Below, in pieces: positions 37,028 to 46,491 of a stretch of 64,000 nt of DNA (the first letter of the stretch is position 1; every line of letters starts with the position of its first letter). The notes beneath the pieces were generated by a model, which saw only the letters and a list, made by a program, of their open reading frames with translations, was not told the DNA's origin and ran no database searches. The stretch covers positions 1-64,000 of the forward strand of contig NZ_CP073343.1 of NCBI RefSeq assembly GCF_024397855.1. The letters run 5' to 3'. This stretch comes from Marinomonas rhizomae (lineage in GTDB: Bacteria; Pseudomonadota; Gammaproteobacteria; Pseudomonadales; Marinomonadaceae). The translations under genes were made by a program, and so were the position numbers.

Positions 37028-38920
37028 CTAAGTGATGTCAAAACCTTGTATCTGTTTGGCTAATTCGTTTGTTTGAAAATGAACATTTTTATTGGCCATT
37101 TGGATAGATTGTGTTGCCGCGTGATTGTCTTTGATATCGTGAGCAATGATGTCCATGTCTTGCGCCATTTGTGCTGTCGTCAATGCAACCTCTTTGATTG
37201 CTTGGGTAATCTCCTGCGTATGGTTCATTGCTTCCAGAGTGTTTTGCTCGACTCTATGGATCGTCATGACAGCGTTTTCGCCTTGTTCTTTGCTGCGACC
37301 AACTTTCTGTAGGCTAAGCGTCATAGCATCAATGACTGCTTGTGTTTCCTTCTGAATATTTTCGACTTTCTCTGTAATACTTCCCGATGCTTTTACTGTT
37401 TGCTCTGAAAGCGTTTTAACTTCGTCTGCCACAACAGCAAAACCACGACCTGCTTCTCCGGCACGAGCCGCTTCTATAGCTGCGTTGAGAGCTAATAGAC
37501 TCGTCTGCTCTGCGACACCGACGATGAGCTCAATAACCACATCAATCTCTTTAGAAAGTGCACCAAGGCGATCAACTCGTTCGTTAGTATCTTGAATGGT
37601 TTGTGCCACATCGCTAATGCTGGTCATGGCATCACGCATGGCTGTGACACCGCTGGTTGCTGATTCATAAGCGACATTGGCAGCGCTTTGCACGTTCTGC
37701 GTCATTGATTGTACTGTATCAGCGGTGGCGGATATTTCTTCTGTAGAAGTGGCTAATGTATTGCTTCGATCACGAATTCGCTCACTGCCGCTGACAATGG
37801 TTTGAATACCGCTGTCCAACTCATCAGCCGTGAGCACCAGCTTCTCGTTGCTGTTGATTAAATGACCAATCAATAAGCGCAGGCTATCGGACATTTGGTT
37901 TGAAGCAATAAATAGTTGCTGGAATTCATCTGGATTACCTGAACCTTGGTTCTGTTTATGGGAACCAAGTTTGCCTTGCGCGACTTCTTTTAATATCGCC
38001 AACACAGCGATTAGGTTGCGGTTTAAAGAGCGAATCACCGTCGACAAAATAAGACCGATAACAAGTGCAAGTAAAACACAAGCGATTACCAAAGAACTGC
38101 GCGCTTGCTCAGCAGTTTCTAATGAACGTATTTGTGCCTTAGCCAGTAAGGTGTTTTGCAGGTATTTGGCGCTCTCATCCATGGCTTGTGTGTATTGATT
38201 ACTTAATGTTGTAAGTTCGCTTTGTTGCTTTTTTAAGGCAATGGAGAGAGCAATAACTGGGGCCAAGGCATCTTCATAGGTTTGAATCATTGGGCCGAAT
38301 ACATCGTCAAAGCCGAGATTATTAATATTGTCCTTCAGTGCGTTTAATGACGCCATTAAAGCTTCTTGATGGCTGTTATCTCTGTAAAAAAGAAAGTCTT
38401 TTTCTAGGTTTCTTATGTCTTTAAAGCTTGATCCAAAGCTAGCCAATGTACCGAACTTTTCTGCCAGCTCGTCGGCGGATTGATTTAACTTTCCTAGTGC
38501 CCCTGATTCGCTATTTAGTCCTAGCGTTTGGCGGGTTTTTAGATAATTTTCAATGGCAGTAATATAGTTGGGTAATAAGGTTTGTGTATCTGCCAGCAGT
38601 GAAATACCTTCAGAATCGATCAGAGAAGGAGGTATCTGAAAACCTGTGGCCATGGTTTCTTTAATACTCTTGAGTTCTTGGTTAAGTGGTTCTACATCGT
38701 TTGGTGTGAGCGCAGATATTTTTCGTTCAAGCTTTAATAGAGAAACTTCTAGATTTTTTACTTGGGTGGTCAGTCGGCTCAAATTACTGGCGTCACCTGA
38801 GGCGCTAGACAGCAAAGATAAATTATAAACTGAGTAGGCACCAAACCCTGCATAGCCAATGCAGACAAGGAGTACAATTGCCATTAGTTTTTGACGTACA
38901 GATAACGACATTAAGGGCAT
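37028..38920 (-). CDS. Methyl-accepting chemotaxis protein
   Basis: Transmembrane chemoreceptor of about 630 residues. TM1 is at about 12-35 ([21 protein letters not shown]), a periplasmic helical sensor domain of about 235 residues follows, and TM2 is near 275-298 ([20 protein letters not shown]). A HAMP region and the signalling domain follow. The highly conserved hairpin tip reads [20 protein letters not shown] plus [18 protein letters not shown]. The ligand is unknown; the TRAP operon next door may import it. I place the start at 38920, 6 bases after GGAG; an in-frame ATG at 38932 overlaps that site. Confidence 0.94.
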   Translation of the reverse strand: MPLMSLSVRQKLMAIVLLVCIGYAGFGAYSVYNLSLLSSASGDASNLSRLTTQVKNLEVSLLKLERKISALTPNDVEPLNQELKSIKETMATGFQIPPSLIDSEGISLLADTQTLLPNYITAIENYLKTRQTLGLNSESGALGKLNQSADELAEKFGTLASFGSSFKDIRNLEKDFLFYRDNSHQEALMASLNALKDNINNLGFDDVFGPMIQTYEDALAPVIALSIALKKQQSELTTLSNQYTQAMDESAKYLQNTLLAKAQIRSLETAEQARSSLVIACVLLALVIGLILSTVIRSLNRNLIAVLAILKEVAQGKLGSHKQNQGSGNPDEFQQLFIASNQMSDSLRLLIGHLINSNEKLVLTADELDSGIQTIVSGSERIRDRSNTLATSTEEISATADTVQSMTQNVQSAANVAYESATSGVTAMRDAMTSISDVAQTIQDTNERVDRLGALSKEIDVVIELIVGVAEQTSLLALNAAIEAARAGEAGRGFAVVADEVKTLSEQTVKASGSITEKVENIQKETQAVIDAMTLSLQKVGRSKEQGENAVMTIHRVEQNTLEAMNHTQEITQAIKEVALTTAQMAQDMDIIAHDIKDNHAATQSIQMANKNVHFQTNELAKQIQGFDIT

Positions 38921-39044
38921 AAAAAACTCCATATTAAATGTATTAATTACGGTAAACAGGCTAGATGAAAAGCTGGGAGCATTAAAATCATATATTTAGA
39001 TCATATGTGATAAAATAAACTTATATAGGTGGGAGTCGTTGTGG

Positions 39045-39351
39045 ATCAATGTAAAGTTGAAAGAAGAACGAACTTATTTCAACTATCCTAGATTATTCTA
39101 GGAAAAAGTATTTGTTAAACCACTAAAACAACCAATATTCATAATAAGTTTAGACATATTTAGATTGGAATCTATGCAATCAACCCGTTTGCTTTGACAC
39201 CTTTTAACTCTTCTCTTGTTTGAGTGTCACGATAGCCAGAATCCGCCATGAATGTTGGACGCCGTTGTGCTCATTCTGTGAGTTAACCCCGCTCTAGCGT
39301 CTACACCAATATGGGCTTTTAAGCCAAAGATGCTTAAATCAATGTAAAGTT
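39045..39351. repeat. 14-bp direct repeats around the transposase relic
   Basis: ATCAATGTAAAGTT occurs at 39045-39058 and again at 39338-39351, the second at the upstream edge of the transposase relic. This may be a duplication or deletion scar from the insertion sequence. Confidence 0.45.
39178..39347 (-). pseudogene. IS5-family transposase relic
   Basis: On the minus strand, a short open stretch reads [20 protein letters not shown] followed by [10 protein letters not shown], the DDE-transposase core segment of IS5-type elements. After a frameshift or deletion the sequence continues as [20 protein letters not shown], matching the next conserved block of the same family (GDAGY...REEL). The intervening residues, both ends of the gene and terminal inverted repeats are missing. 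It is a degenerate remnant with no activity expected. It sits in the 490-bp gap between the chemoreceptor and a LysR gene. Confidence 0.75.
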
Positions 39352-39406
39352 AGATAATCAGCGAACTAAATTGCGATGATTAGGTTAGTACACGTGGGGA
39401 GAGGCA

Positions 39407-40345
39407 ATGAGCGTTAAGAATTATTCACTGGGACAGGTCGGCGATTATGAGATCAAGCAATTAAAAGTCTTTAAAACCGTCGTCGATTGCGGTGGGTTTT
39501 CGGCGGCAGAAACTTCGCTTAATATTGGCCGATCAACTATCAGTCTACATATCTCTAATTTAGAAGCGCGCCTGAATCTTGTTTTGTGTAAGCGTGGTCG
39601 CGGCGGATTCTCTCTCACGGAAGAAGGCGTCATCATTTATAAAATGACCGAGAACTTACTCGAATCATTAGACGCGTTTCGAACGACAGTCAATAACCTA
39701 AACGCCAGCTTGACGGGAAAGCTTCGCCTCGCGCTTTCTGACAAAGTGAGCCTAGATCCGCGTAGTCACTTTCCAGAATTGATTCAACGCTTTTCCACGG
39801 ACGCGCCAGAAGTATCGATCACTACTAACGTGTCTTCGATGTCGAACATTGAGCGCATGATTTTGAATGATGAGGCTGATATCGGATTTATTCCTTATCA
39901 TCGCAAATTGGACGGGCTAAGTTACGTACATTTATATAGCGATGATTGTTATTTGTATTGCGGCAAGGATCACCCGTTGGCGACTATGTTCATTGAAGAG
40001 CAGGACGAACAGGTGAACAAATTCCCTGCCACTCATGCGGGATTAAAGCCGCACGAAGCGATCAGTGATCAAATATCTGGGATGAATCTGACGGCGATTT
40101 CTTACTTCTACGACAGCCGATTAGCCTTAATTCTATCTGGTCGATACATTGGCTTCTTACCTGAACGCTATGCGGAGCCCTACGTCGAATCTGGAAAAAT
40201 ACTTGCTGTCGCGCCAGAGAATCGCTCTTACACTTTAGGCGTCGCCGTGATTTGCAAGAAAACCACCCAACCTAATAAACCCCGTGAATTGTTCCTAAAA
40301 GTGTTACATCAGACGGTTGAGGAGCTTATTTCTGCGCCGTATTAG
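39407..40345 (+). CDS. LysR-family transcriptional regulator
   Basis: Regulator of 312 residues with the N-terminal winged helix at about 15-75 (QLKVFKTVVDCGGFSAAETS, RSTISLHISNLEARLN) and a periplasmic-binding-protein-like effector domain from about 105. The target is unclear: it is preceded by the IS relic and converges on the GntR regulator gene. A GGGAGAGG ribosome site precedes the ATG. Confidence 0.9.
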   Translation: MSVKNYSLGQVGDYEIKQLKVFKTVVDCGGFSAAETSLNIGRSTISLHISNLEARLNLVLCKRGRGGFSLTEEGVIIYKMTENLLESLDAFRTTVNNLNASLTGKLRLALSDKVSLDPRSHFPELIQRFSTDAPEVSITTNVSSMSNIERMILNDEADIGFIPYHRKLDGLSYVHLYSDDCYLYCGKDHPLATMFIEEQDEQVNKFPATHAGLKPHEAISDQISGMNLTAISYFYDSRLALILSGRYIGFLPERYAEPYVESGKILAVAPENRSYTLGVAVICKKTTQPNKPRELFLKVLHQTVEELISAPY

Positions 40346-40348
40346 AGG

Positions 40349-41104
40349 TTAGTCGTGCGGTTGAGCAAAAAGATAACCATCAAAATCTGGCGCTTCCGTA
40401 TCTGAGAGCTTAAACAAGGTTTGTTTAACGTTCTCTAAATGCTGCCACATGGCTTGTCTTGCTCCCTCTGCATTTCGTTTACGCAGCTGAACGAGTACTT
40501 TTTTGTGATCGTCTAACCATTGATCATGATACGACGTGTCTTGTATGCGAGCATGAAGCTTTTTCCACATCGGATTACCATCGCGCATATCCCATAAGCG
40601 TGTGGCTGTATCCAGCAGCACCGTGTTCTGAGTAGCTTGAGCGATAGACAAATGAAAGTCTCTGTCTGCGTTATTGGCATTTTCGACGACTTCTAATTCC
40701 GCACTTTCGATATCTAGAATATCTTGCAGCTTTTGAAGGTCTTGTTTAGTGATAACAGGCGCCGCGCAAGCGGCGATTGAGCTTTCAATCTCTTGGCGGG
40801 CTTGTAATAACTCAAATGGACCGACATCCGATACCTGAATAATAGGCTGTAAAGAAGCGAGGCTATTTTTCAAATAACTGCCTGAGCCTTTTCTAACTTC
40901 GATCAGCTCTTCAATTTCCAACATGATGAAGGCTTCTCTTACCAAGGTTCTGCTGACGCCAAATAATTCTGCGTAAACACGTTCCGTAGGTAACTTATCA
41001 CCAATCTTCATTGTGGATTTTGCAATTTCTTGCTTAATGCTTTCGCCAATTTCTCTGTAGAGTCGTTCTGCCATAGGAGGATTCTTAGTTACTTTAATTG
41101 CCAT
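40349..41104 (-). CDS. GntR-family (FadR/FCD subgroup) regulator, UxuR/ExuR-like
   Basis: Regulator of 251 residues. The winged helix (about 10-80: GESIKQEIAKSTMKIGDKLP, SRTLVREAFIMLEIEELIEV, RKGSGSYL) is followed by an FCD all-helical ligand domain, with metal-site histidine segments such as DRDFHLSIAQATQN. It resembles E. coli UxuR/ExuR, which bind hexuronate-pathway intermediates. It is divergent from the mannonate dehydratase operon, and three TTGGTATGCCAA-type palindromes lie between them, so autoregulation and repression of that operon are likely. Confidence 0.9.
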   Translation of the reverse strand: MAIKVTKNPPMAERLYREIGESIKQEIAKSTMKIGDKLPTERVYAELFGVSRTLVREAFIMLEIEELIEVRKGSGSYLKNSLASLQPIIQVSDVGPFELLQARQEIESSIAACAAPVITKQDLQKLQDILDIESAELEVVENANNADRDFHLSIAQATQNTVLLDTATRLWDMRDGNPMWKKLHARIQDTSYHDQWLDDHKKVLVQLRKRNAEGARQAMWQHLENVKQTLFKLSDTEAPDFDGYLFAQPHD

Positions 41105-41109
41105 TAATC

Positions 41110-41119
41110 TGGTATGCCA
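41110..41119. promoter_or_regulatory. GntR operator copy 1
   Basis: TGGTATGCCA palindrome 5 bp upstream of the regulator's start codon; suits autorepression. Confidence 0.6.
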
Positions 41120-41181
41120 TTTTCACGTAAGACACACTTAAAGTCGATATTTTAATCAATCCGACCGATATAAATTACAAT

Positions 41182-41193
41182 TTGGTATGCCAA
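41182..41193. promoter_or_regulatory. GntR operator copy 2
   Basis: TTGGTATGCCAA, extended to AATTTGGTATGCCAATTT, in the middle of the divergent region. It resembles the UxuR/ExuR operator TTGGTATACCAA. Confidence 0.7.
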
Positions 41194-41254
41194 TTTTGCT
41201 GTTTTTACTTGTTAGACGCGAAATTTTCAGCTATTTTGAGAAAATAATAGGTAT

Positions 41255-41266
41255 TTGGCATACCAA
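41255..41266. promoter_or_regulatory. GntR operator copy 3
   Basis: TTGGCATACCAA, the complement form of copy 2, 24 bp upstream of the mannonate dehydratase start; placed to block its promoter or elongation. Confidence 0.7.
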
Positions 41267-41290
41267 AAAAATAATTAGGTATCGTAGTTT

Positions 41291-42502
41291 ATGAAAATTC
41301 GATCAGCAAAAGTAATAGTGACCTGTCCTGGTCGCAACCTAGTCACATTAAAAATAGAAACAGACGAAGGTGTTTATGGCATTGGCGATGCGACGCTTAA
41401 TGGTCGTGAAAAGTCTGTTGTTTCTTACCTTGAAGACCACGTTATCCCTACCCTAATTGGCAAAGACCCACAGCGAATAGAAGACATTTGGCAGTACTTG
41501 TACCGTGGTGCTTATTGGCGTCGAGGTCCAGTTGGTATGACGGCGATTGCCGCTGTTGATGTTGCTTTGTGGGATATTAAAGCCAAACTTGCTGGTATGC
41601 CTTTGTACCAATTACTTGGCGGAAAAAGCCGTGAAAAAGTGACGGTTTATGGTCATGCCACTGGATTAGATATTGATTCCTGCCTAGAAGAAGTTCGCAA
41701 GCATGTTGAACTAGGCTACAAAGCGGTTCGAGTGCAATGTGGCATACCAGGCATACCAACGACCTACGGTGTTTCTAAAGAAGCGGGCAAACCTTATGAG
41801 CCTGCAGACTCTGCTCTACCTTCTGAGAATGTTTGGTCGACGGAAAAGTACCTTAATCATGTACCTGAGCTATTTGCTGCTGTGCGCAAAGAGTTCGGTG
41901 AAGACTTGCATATACTGCACGATGTACATCATCGCCTTACACCAATCCAAGCTGCGCGTTTAGGTAAAGAAGTTGAGAAATTTCACTTATTTTGGCTAGA
42001 AGATTGTACGCCTGTTGAAAATCAGTCTTCTTATGAATTAATTCGCAAACATACGACAACGCCGCTTGCGATTGGCGAAGTCTTCAATAGCTTGTCTGAT
42101 TGCCAAGAGTTGATTCAAAACCAGCTCATCGACTATATCCGAGCGACAATTACCCATGCTGGTGGCATAACGAATGTACGGCGCATTGCCGATTTCGCGT
42201 CTATCTTTCATGTTAAAACGGGTTTCCATGGTGCGACGGACCTTTCCCCTATTTGTATGGGCGCAGCATTGCACTTTGATACCTGGGTGCCGAACTTTGG
42301 CATTCAAGAACACATGCCGCATACCAAGGAAACGGATCTTGTTTTCCCTCATGCGTATGAGTTTAACGATGGCTTCTTCACGCCGGGTGACGTACCTGGC
42401 CATGGTGTCGACATTGATGAAGAGCTTGCGGCGAAATATCCCTATAAACCTGCTTATCTTCCGGTTAATCGCCTTGAAGATGGCACCTTGTGGAATTGGT
42501 AG
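41291..42502 (+). CDS. manD: D-mannonate dehydratase family protein (ManD/RspA, enolase superfamily)
   Basis: Sugar-acid dehydratase of 403 residues. The N-terminal capping domain is followed by a barrel with metal ligands in [11 protein letters not shown] (Asp), FWLEDCTP (Glu) and IGEVFN (Glu), and the catalytic-base segment [14 protein letters not shown]. The C-terminal block [14 protein letters not shown] and [20 protein letters not shown] is characteristic of the ManD/RspA group. The expected reaction is D-mannonate (or gluconate) to 2-keto-3-deoxygluconate, though many members have low activity. First gene of an operon with a Zn-dehydrogenase and a TRAP transporter. Confidence 0.9.
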   Translation: MKIRSAKVIVTCPGRNLVTLKIETDEGVYGIGDATLNGREKSVVSYLEDHVIPTLIGKDPQRIEDIWQYLYRGAYWRRGPVGMTAIAAVDVALWDIKAKLAGMPLYQLLGGKSREKVTVYGHATGLDIDSCLEEVRKHVELGYKAVRVQCGIPGIPTTYGVSKEAGKPYEPADSALPSENVWSTEKYLNHVPELFAAVRKEFGEDLHILHDVHHRLTPIQAARLGKEVEKFHLFWLEDCTPVENQSSYELIRKHTTTPLAIGEVFNSLSDCQELIQNQLIDYIRATITHAGGITNVRRIADFASIFHVKTGFHGATDLSPICMGAALHFDTWVPNFGIQEHMPHTKETDLVFPHAYEFNDGFFTPGDVPGHGVDIDEELAAKYPYKPAYLPVNRLEDGTLWNW

Positions 42503-42508
42503 AAAATT

Positions 42509-43531
42509 ATGAAAGCGTTTCAAGTAGAAAATGTAAATGACTATGCCTTGATCGATACCAAACAGCCTGTTGCTGAAGCGGGTGAAGTATTGATTAAAAC
42601 CGCCTTTGCAGGAATTTGTGGCTCTGATCTTCACATCATTCATGGGCAAAACCCTTTCGTGCAATTTCCTCGAATTACAGGGCATGAGTTTTCAGGTGTA
42701 GTGGCCGCCGTTGGTGAAGGCGTCACGCACGTTAATGTTGGCGATAAAGTCTGTGTTGATCCTGTTATTAGTTGTGGCGAATGTTATGCCTGCCGTGCAG
42801 GACGCTTTAACGTCTGTGCGAATCTACAAGTGTTTGGTGTACACCGTAATGGCGGCTTTGGCGAATTCACCAGCGCGCCTGCAAGCAACGTTTTAGTGCT
42901 TCCTGACAATGTCACGCTTGAGCAAGCAGCCTTAGTTGAGCCTTATTCCATTGCCACCAATGTTTTATCTCGCATGGAACCTATCCCTGGTGACACCTTG
43001 TTGGTGTATGGCGCGGGAGTCATTGGATTGACTATCGTGCAAGTGGCGAAAGCCATGGGCATCGAACGCATCATTGTTACTGATATTGTTGATGAGCGCT
43101 TAGAAACAGCCAAAGCGCTTGGTGCAACGGACGTGATCAATAGTCGGGTAAATAAAGTTGAAGACTGTATCCAAGAATGGACTAATGGCGAAGGTGTACC
43201 TTTGATTGCCGATGCCGCTTGTATTCCTGCTCTTTTACCTGAAATTTTACGTATCGCCTGCCCTGCTGGACGTGTTGGTTTGTTGGGCTTTACCTCTACG
43301 CCAAGCGATCTTGCGCAAATTGAAGTGATTAAGAAAGAGCTGACAATAGTGGGTTCTCGCCTTAATAACCGCCGTTTTCCTCAAGTGCTTGAAATGATTT
43401 CGTCAGGCCGTTTGGATCCTTTGGCTTTAATCAGTCATCGAATCGCTTTAAACGACATTGGCGATGGTATTCAGTTAATGGAAAACCACCCAGAACTTAC
43501 TCGTAAAGTGCTTGTTGAGATGAGTAAGTAA
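42509..43531 (+). CDS. Zinc-dependent alcohol dehydrogenase, RspB-like
   Basis: Medium-chain dehydrogenase of 340 residues. The catalytic zinc site is CGSDLH with GHEFSG, and the structural zinc loop has four cysteines in CGECYACRAGRFNVC. The NAD-binding motif is GAGVIGLTIVQVAKAMG. It lies 6 bp after manD, the rspA-rspB pairing of E. coli. Likely substrates are sugar acids or polyols (mannonate/fructuronate, gulonate or idonate), interconverted before dehydration. Confidence 0.88.
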   Translation: MKAFQVENVNDYALIDTKQPVAEAGEVLIKTAFAGICGSDLHIIHGQNPFVQFPRITGHEFSGVVAAVGEGVTHVNVGDKVCVDPVISCGECYACRAGRFNVCANLQVFGVHRNGGFGEFTSAPASNVLVLPDNVTLEQAALVEPYSIATNVLSRMEPIPGDTLLVYGAGVIGLTIVQVAKAMGIERIIVTDIVDERLETAKALGATDVINSRVNKVEDCIQEWTNGEGVPLIADAACIPALLPEILRIACPAGRVGLLGFTSTPSDLAQIEVIKKELTIVGSRLNNRRFPQVLEMISSGRLDPLALISHRIALNDIGDGIQLMENHPELTRKVLVEMSK

Positions 43532-43577
43532 TTGATAAACCAATAATATAAATCTAAAAATAAAAACGGAGTTCCCC

Positions 43578-44534
43578 ATGATTAAACCAATGTTAAAAGT
43601 CGCCGTTATGTCTTCAATCTTGTTGACTGGCTTAGCTCAGGCAGCTGATGTTACTTTGAAGTTTGGCTACCCAGCGAATGAAGAGAATATTTGGCACAAA
43701 GCCGCTTTGAAATTCAAAGAAGTAGCCGAAACAAAATCGAATGGCCGTATCGACGTGAAGCTTTACCCTAATGAACAATTAGGCAAAGAAATGGATGTGA
43801 TCAACAGCATTCAGCTTGGTACAGCGGATATGACCATCACGGGTGAATCGCTACAAAACTGGGCACCAAAAGCGGCACTGATGGCGGTTCCTTATGCCTT
43901 TACTAGCTCCGAACAGCTTCAAAAAGCTGTTAATGGTGACGTTGGTAAAGAAATTACCGATCAAATTACTCAGCGTACAGGTCTTCAGCCTATCGCATGG
44001 TTTGAGCGCGGACCTCGTCACTTAACCTCTAACCGTAAAATTCATACACCAAGTGACTTAGATGGCTTGAAGTTGCGCGTACCTAACGTGCCTCTGTTTG
44101 TAAAAACGTGGCAGACGCTAGGCGCCAAACCGATTCCTATGGCGTTCAGTGAAGTGTTCACTGCCTTGCAACAGAATACGATTGATGGACAGGAAAACCC
44201 GCTTAGCTTGATTAACAGCGCGAGTTTCTACGAAGTTCAGAAATATGTGAACTTGACTGGCCATGTGCGTAGCTGGATTTATGTAGTGATTGGTCAAAGC
44301 AAACTAAACAGCATGCCTGCTGATTTACGCGCCATTGTTTTGGATGCTGGTAAACAAATGCAGTCTTATGAGCATGGCATGTTTGCCGCGGATGAAGCGC
44401 AATTGCGTTCTACTCTAGAAGCTCGTGGAATGGAGTTTGTGCAACCTGATCTTCAAGCATTCAAGGCTGCAGCACAAAAAGCAGTACAAGAAGCTTTGAC
44501 GCCTGAACAGCTTGAGCTTTATAACAAGATCTAA
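43578..44534 (+). CDS. TRAP transporter substrate-binding protein (DctP family)
   Basis: Periplasmic receptor of 318 residues with a signal peptide of about 22 residues (ending LTGLAQA-AD) and the DctP fold. Conserved features are the substrate-contact segment DGLKLRVPNVPLFVKTWQTLGAKPIPMAFSEVFTALQQ, quoted in parts: LKLRVPNVP and PMAFSEVFTALQ, and DGQENP. Position after manD/rspB suggests an acidic-sugar ligand such as mannonate or a uronate. A ribosome site (GGAG) precedes the ATG. Confidence 0.93.
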   Translation: MIKPMLKVAVMSSILLTGLAQAADVTLKFGYPANEENIWHKAALKFKEVAETKSNGRIDVKLYPNEQLGKEMDVINSIQLGTADMTITGESLQNWAPKAALMAVPYAFTSSEQLQKAVNGDVGKEITDQITQRTGLQPIAWFERGPRHLTSNRKIHTPSDLDGLKLRVPNVPLFVKTWQTLGAKPIPMAFSEVFTALQQNTIDGQENPLSLINSASFYEVQKYVNLTGHVRSWIYVVIGQSKLNSMPADLRAIVLDAGKQMQSYEHGMFAADEAQLRSTLEARGMEFVQPDLQAFKAAAQKAVQEALTPEQLELYNKI

Positions 44535-44624
44535 ATCTCTAGTAACAGATCCAGATCTACATCCGTTTAAGACGCCTATTTTCGCTTCTAACAGCGAAAA
44601 TAGGCCACTTTGGAGATAAGTGCG

Positions 44625-45170
44625 ATGAGTATCTCATCTCAAACTAATAACCCAAGAGACTTTGTGAGCAAGCTGGAAGCAAGTATCCAATGGTTGCTAC
44701 GCATCGTTAATTGGGTCTTTTCAGTGTTGGCGGCATCGGCCTTATTGGCGATTGCTGCCGTGGTTATTTTGCAAGTCGTCTCACGCTTCTTGTTACCTAG
44801 CTCTCCTATTTGGACAGAGGAACTGTCTCGATATTTGTTTATTTATCTTGTCGTGATGGGTTCTGGATTGGTGATCAGTCATAACCGTCATGTACGCCTA
44901 GAGTTGTTTCAAGGCGCTTTGAATCGATTTTGGACAAAGTTTTATCAGATTTTCTGTCACCTTTTGGCTGGTAGTTTTGCGATTTATATCCTGCCTTATG
45001 CCATCAAATACGCTCAAATAGGTCGCTGGCAGACCTCTCCTGCTTTAGAAGTTCCTATGTACTGGGCATTCTTATCAGTGACTTTTTTCTTCGCGTTAAC
45101 GGCATTTTATAGCTTTATGAGTGTGCTGCTTGTTCTGCTCGAACGTGATGACCAAGGGGTAGCTTCATAA
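44625..45170 (+). CDS. TRAP transporter small permease (DctQ family)
   Basis: Membrane protein of about 181 residues with four hydrophobic helices and the family segment FLLPSSPIWTEELSRYLFIYLV. I place the start at ATG 44625, about 9 bases after TGGAG; an upstream TTG at 44610 overlaps that site. Its stop overlaps the DctM-type start by one base (TAATG), indicating coupled translation. Confidence 0.9.
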   Translation: MSISSQTNNPRDFVSKLEASIQWLLRIVNWVFSVLAASALLAIAAVVILQVVSRFLLPSSPIWTEELSRYLFIYLVVMGSGLVISHNRHVRLELFQGALNRFWTKFYQIFCHLLAGSFAIYILPYAIKYAQIGRWQTSPALEVPMYWAFLSVTFFFALTAFYSFMSVLLVLLERDDQGVAS

Positions 45171-46444
45171 TGGAAGTCATTTTACTGTTTCTCGTATTCT
45201 TTTTATTGCTGTTCGTGGGCGTGCCAATCGTTTTTTGCTTGGGTATTGCATCGCTAACGTATTTAACCATGGCGGGGATTCCGTTAACCATCGTGCCTCA
45301 GCGCCTATATGCCGGTATGGATTCCTTTGTCTTGCTGTGTATTCCTGGCTTTATTCTGGCCGGTAATTTAATGAACGTCGGTAATATTACGGATTACATT
45401 ATTCGTTTCAGTAACGCCTTGTTAGGCCATATTCGTGGCGGCCTTGGACTGGCCAATGTTGGTGGCTCGATGATCTTTGGTGGTATTTCCGGTACGGCCG
45501 TCGCCGATACGGCGAGTATTGGTGCCGTGATGATTCCCGGTATGGCAAGAAGTGGTTACGACAAACCCTTTGCTGCAGCGGTAACGGCTGCTTCATCGAC
45601 GATTGGGCCTATTATTCCACCTAGTGTTCCCATGATTATTGTGGGGTCATTAAGCGGTATTTCTGTTGGTAAAATGTTTTTAGCGGGTGTCGTCCCCGGT
45701 ATCATGTTGGGTTTAGCTATGATGGTAACGGCGTATATTATTGCCGTAAAGCGTCAATACCCACGTGAAAAGCGTGCCACATTAAAAGAAATTTATATTG
45801 TTGGTAAAGGTGCGTTTTGGGCACTTCTGATGACCTTTATTATCCTGTACGGGATTATTGGTGGACTCTTTACGCCAACTGAAGCCTCTATTATGGCCAG
45901 CCTATATGCCTTTGTTGTCGGCATGTTTGTCTATAAAGGCCTGACTTGGAAGAATCTTCCCAAGCTCTTAGTGGATACGGTTTTAAGCTCTACCAGCTTG
46001 CTGTTATTGGTAGGGATGGCAAACTTATTTGGCTGGATTCTTACCAGCGAGCAAATCCCACAGATGCTGGCGAGTGCTATTTTTAGCATCAGTGAGAACC
46101 CATTGGTGGTGATTTTAATCATCAACATCGTGTTATTGGTTGTTGGTGGCTTCATGGAAACCATCGCGGCATTGATTATCCTCTTCCCTACTTTGCTAAA
46201 AGTGGCTGAAGGCATTGGTATGGATCCAATTCACTTTGGTGTGATGGCGGTGCTTAATCTGATTATTGGCTTAACAACGCCTCCTGTAGGGGTGTGTTTG
46301 TTTGTTGCGGCGGGAATCAGCGAGCTACCAATGACGGCTGTCGTAAGAGCCATCTGGCCATTCTTACTCTGTAACCTTGTCGTCCTTCTACTGGTTTCTT
46401 ACGTCCCTGCAATTTCACTTTGGTTACCTTCTTTTTTAGGCTAA
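45170..46444 (+). CDS. TRAP transporter large permease (DctM family)
   Basis: Membrane permease of 424 residues with about 12 hydrophobic segments and DctM hallmarks (GVPIVFCLGIASLTYL, GGSMIFGGISGTAVADTASIG, GPIIPPSVPMIIVGS, TPPVGVCLFVAAGI). It completes the TRAP system of the manD operon. The operon ends with a strong terminator 13 bp downstream. Confidence 0.93.
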   Translation: MEVILLFLVFFLLLFVGVPIVFCLGIASLTYLTMAGIPLTIVPQRLYAGMDSFVLLCIPGFILAGNLMNVGNITDYIIRFSNALLGHIRGGLGLANVGGSMIFGGISGTAVADTASIGAVMIPGMARSGYDKPFAAAVTAASSTIGPIIPPSVPMIIVGSLSGISVGKMFLAGVVPGIMLGLAMMVTAYIIAVKRQYPREKRATLKEIYIVGKGAFWALLMTFIILYGIIGGLFTPTEASIMASLYAFVVGMFVYKGLTWKNLPKLLVDTVLSSTSLLLLVGMANLFGWILTSEQIPQMLASAIFSISENPLVVILIINIVLLVVGGFMETIAALIILFPTLLKVAEGIGMDPIHFGVMAVLNLIIGLTTPPVGVCLFVAAGISELPMTAVVRAIWPFLLCNLVVLLLVSYVPAISLWLPSFLG

Positions 46445-46456
46445 CTTTGGCCTGTT

Positions 46457-46491
46457 AAGGCGCTTCTGGTCCTCTGGAAGCGCCTTTTTTT
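46457..46491. terminator. Terminator after the manD-TRAP operon
   Basis: Arms AAGGCGCTTC and GAAGCGCCTT with a 10-base loop and a T-run on the plus strand. It overlaps the stop of the convergent LysR gene by two bases. Confidence 0.88.

Noticed and set aside
41737..41758. Two GGCATACCA motifs inside manD resembling the GntR operator
   Set aside because: They encode the conserved GIPGIP stretch in frame and lack the full TTGG...CCAA dyad; coding coincidence is more likely, though a downstream operator cannot be excluded.
45763..45778. CACGTG core in the second DctM gene as a parS site
   Set aside because: Only the central six bases and a few right-arm bases match; the left arm is unrelated.
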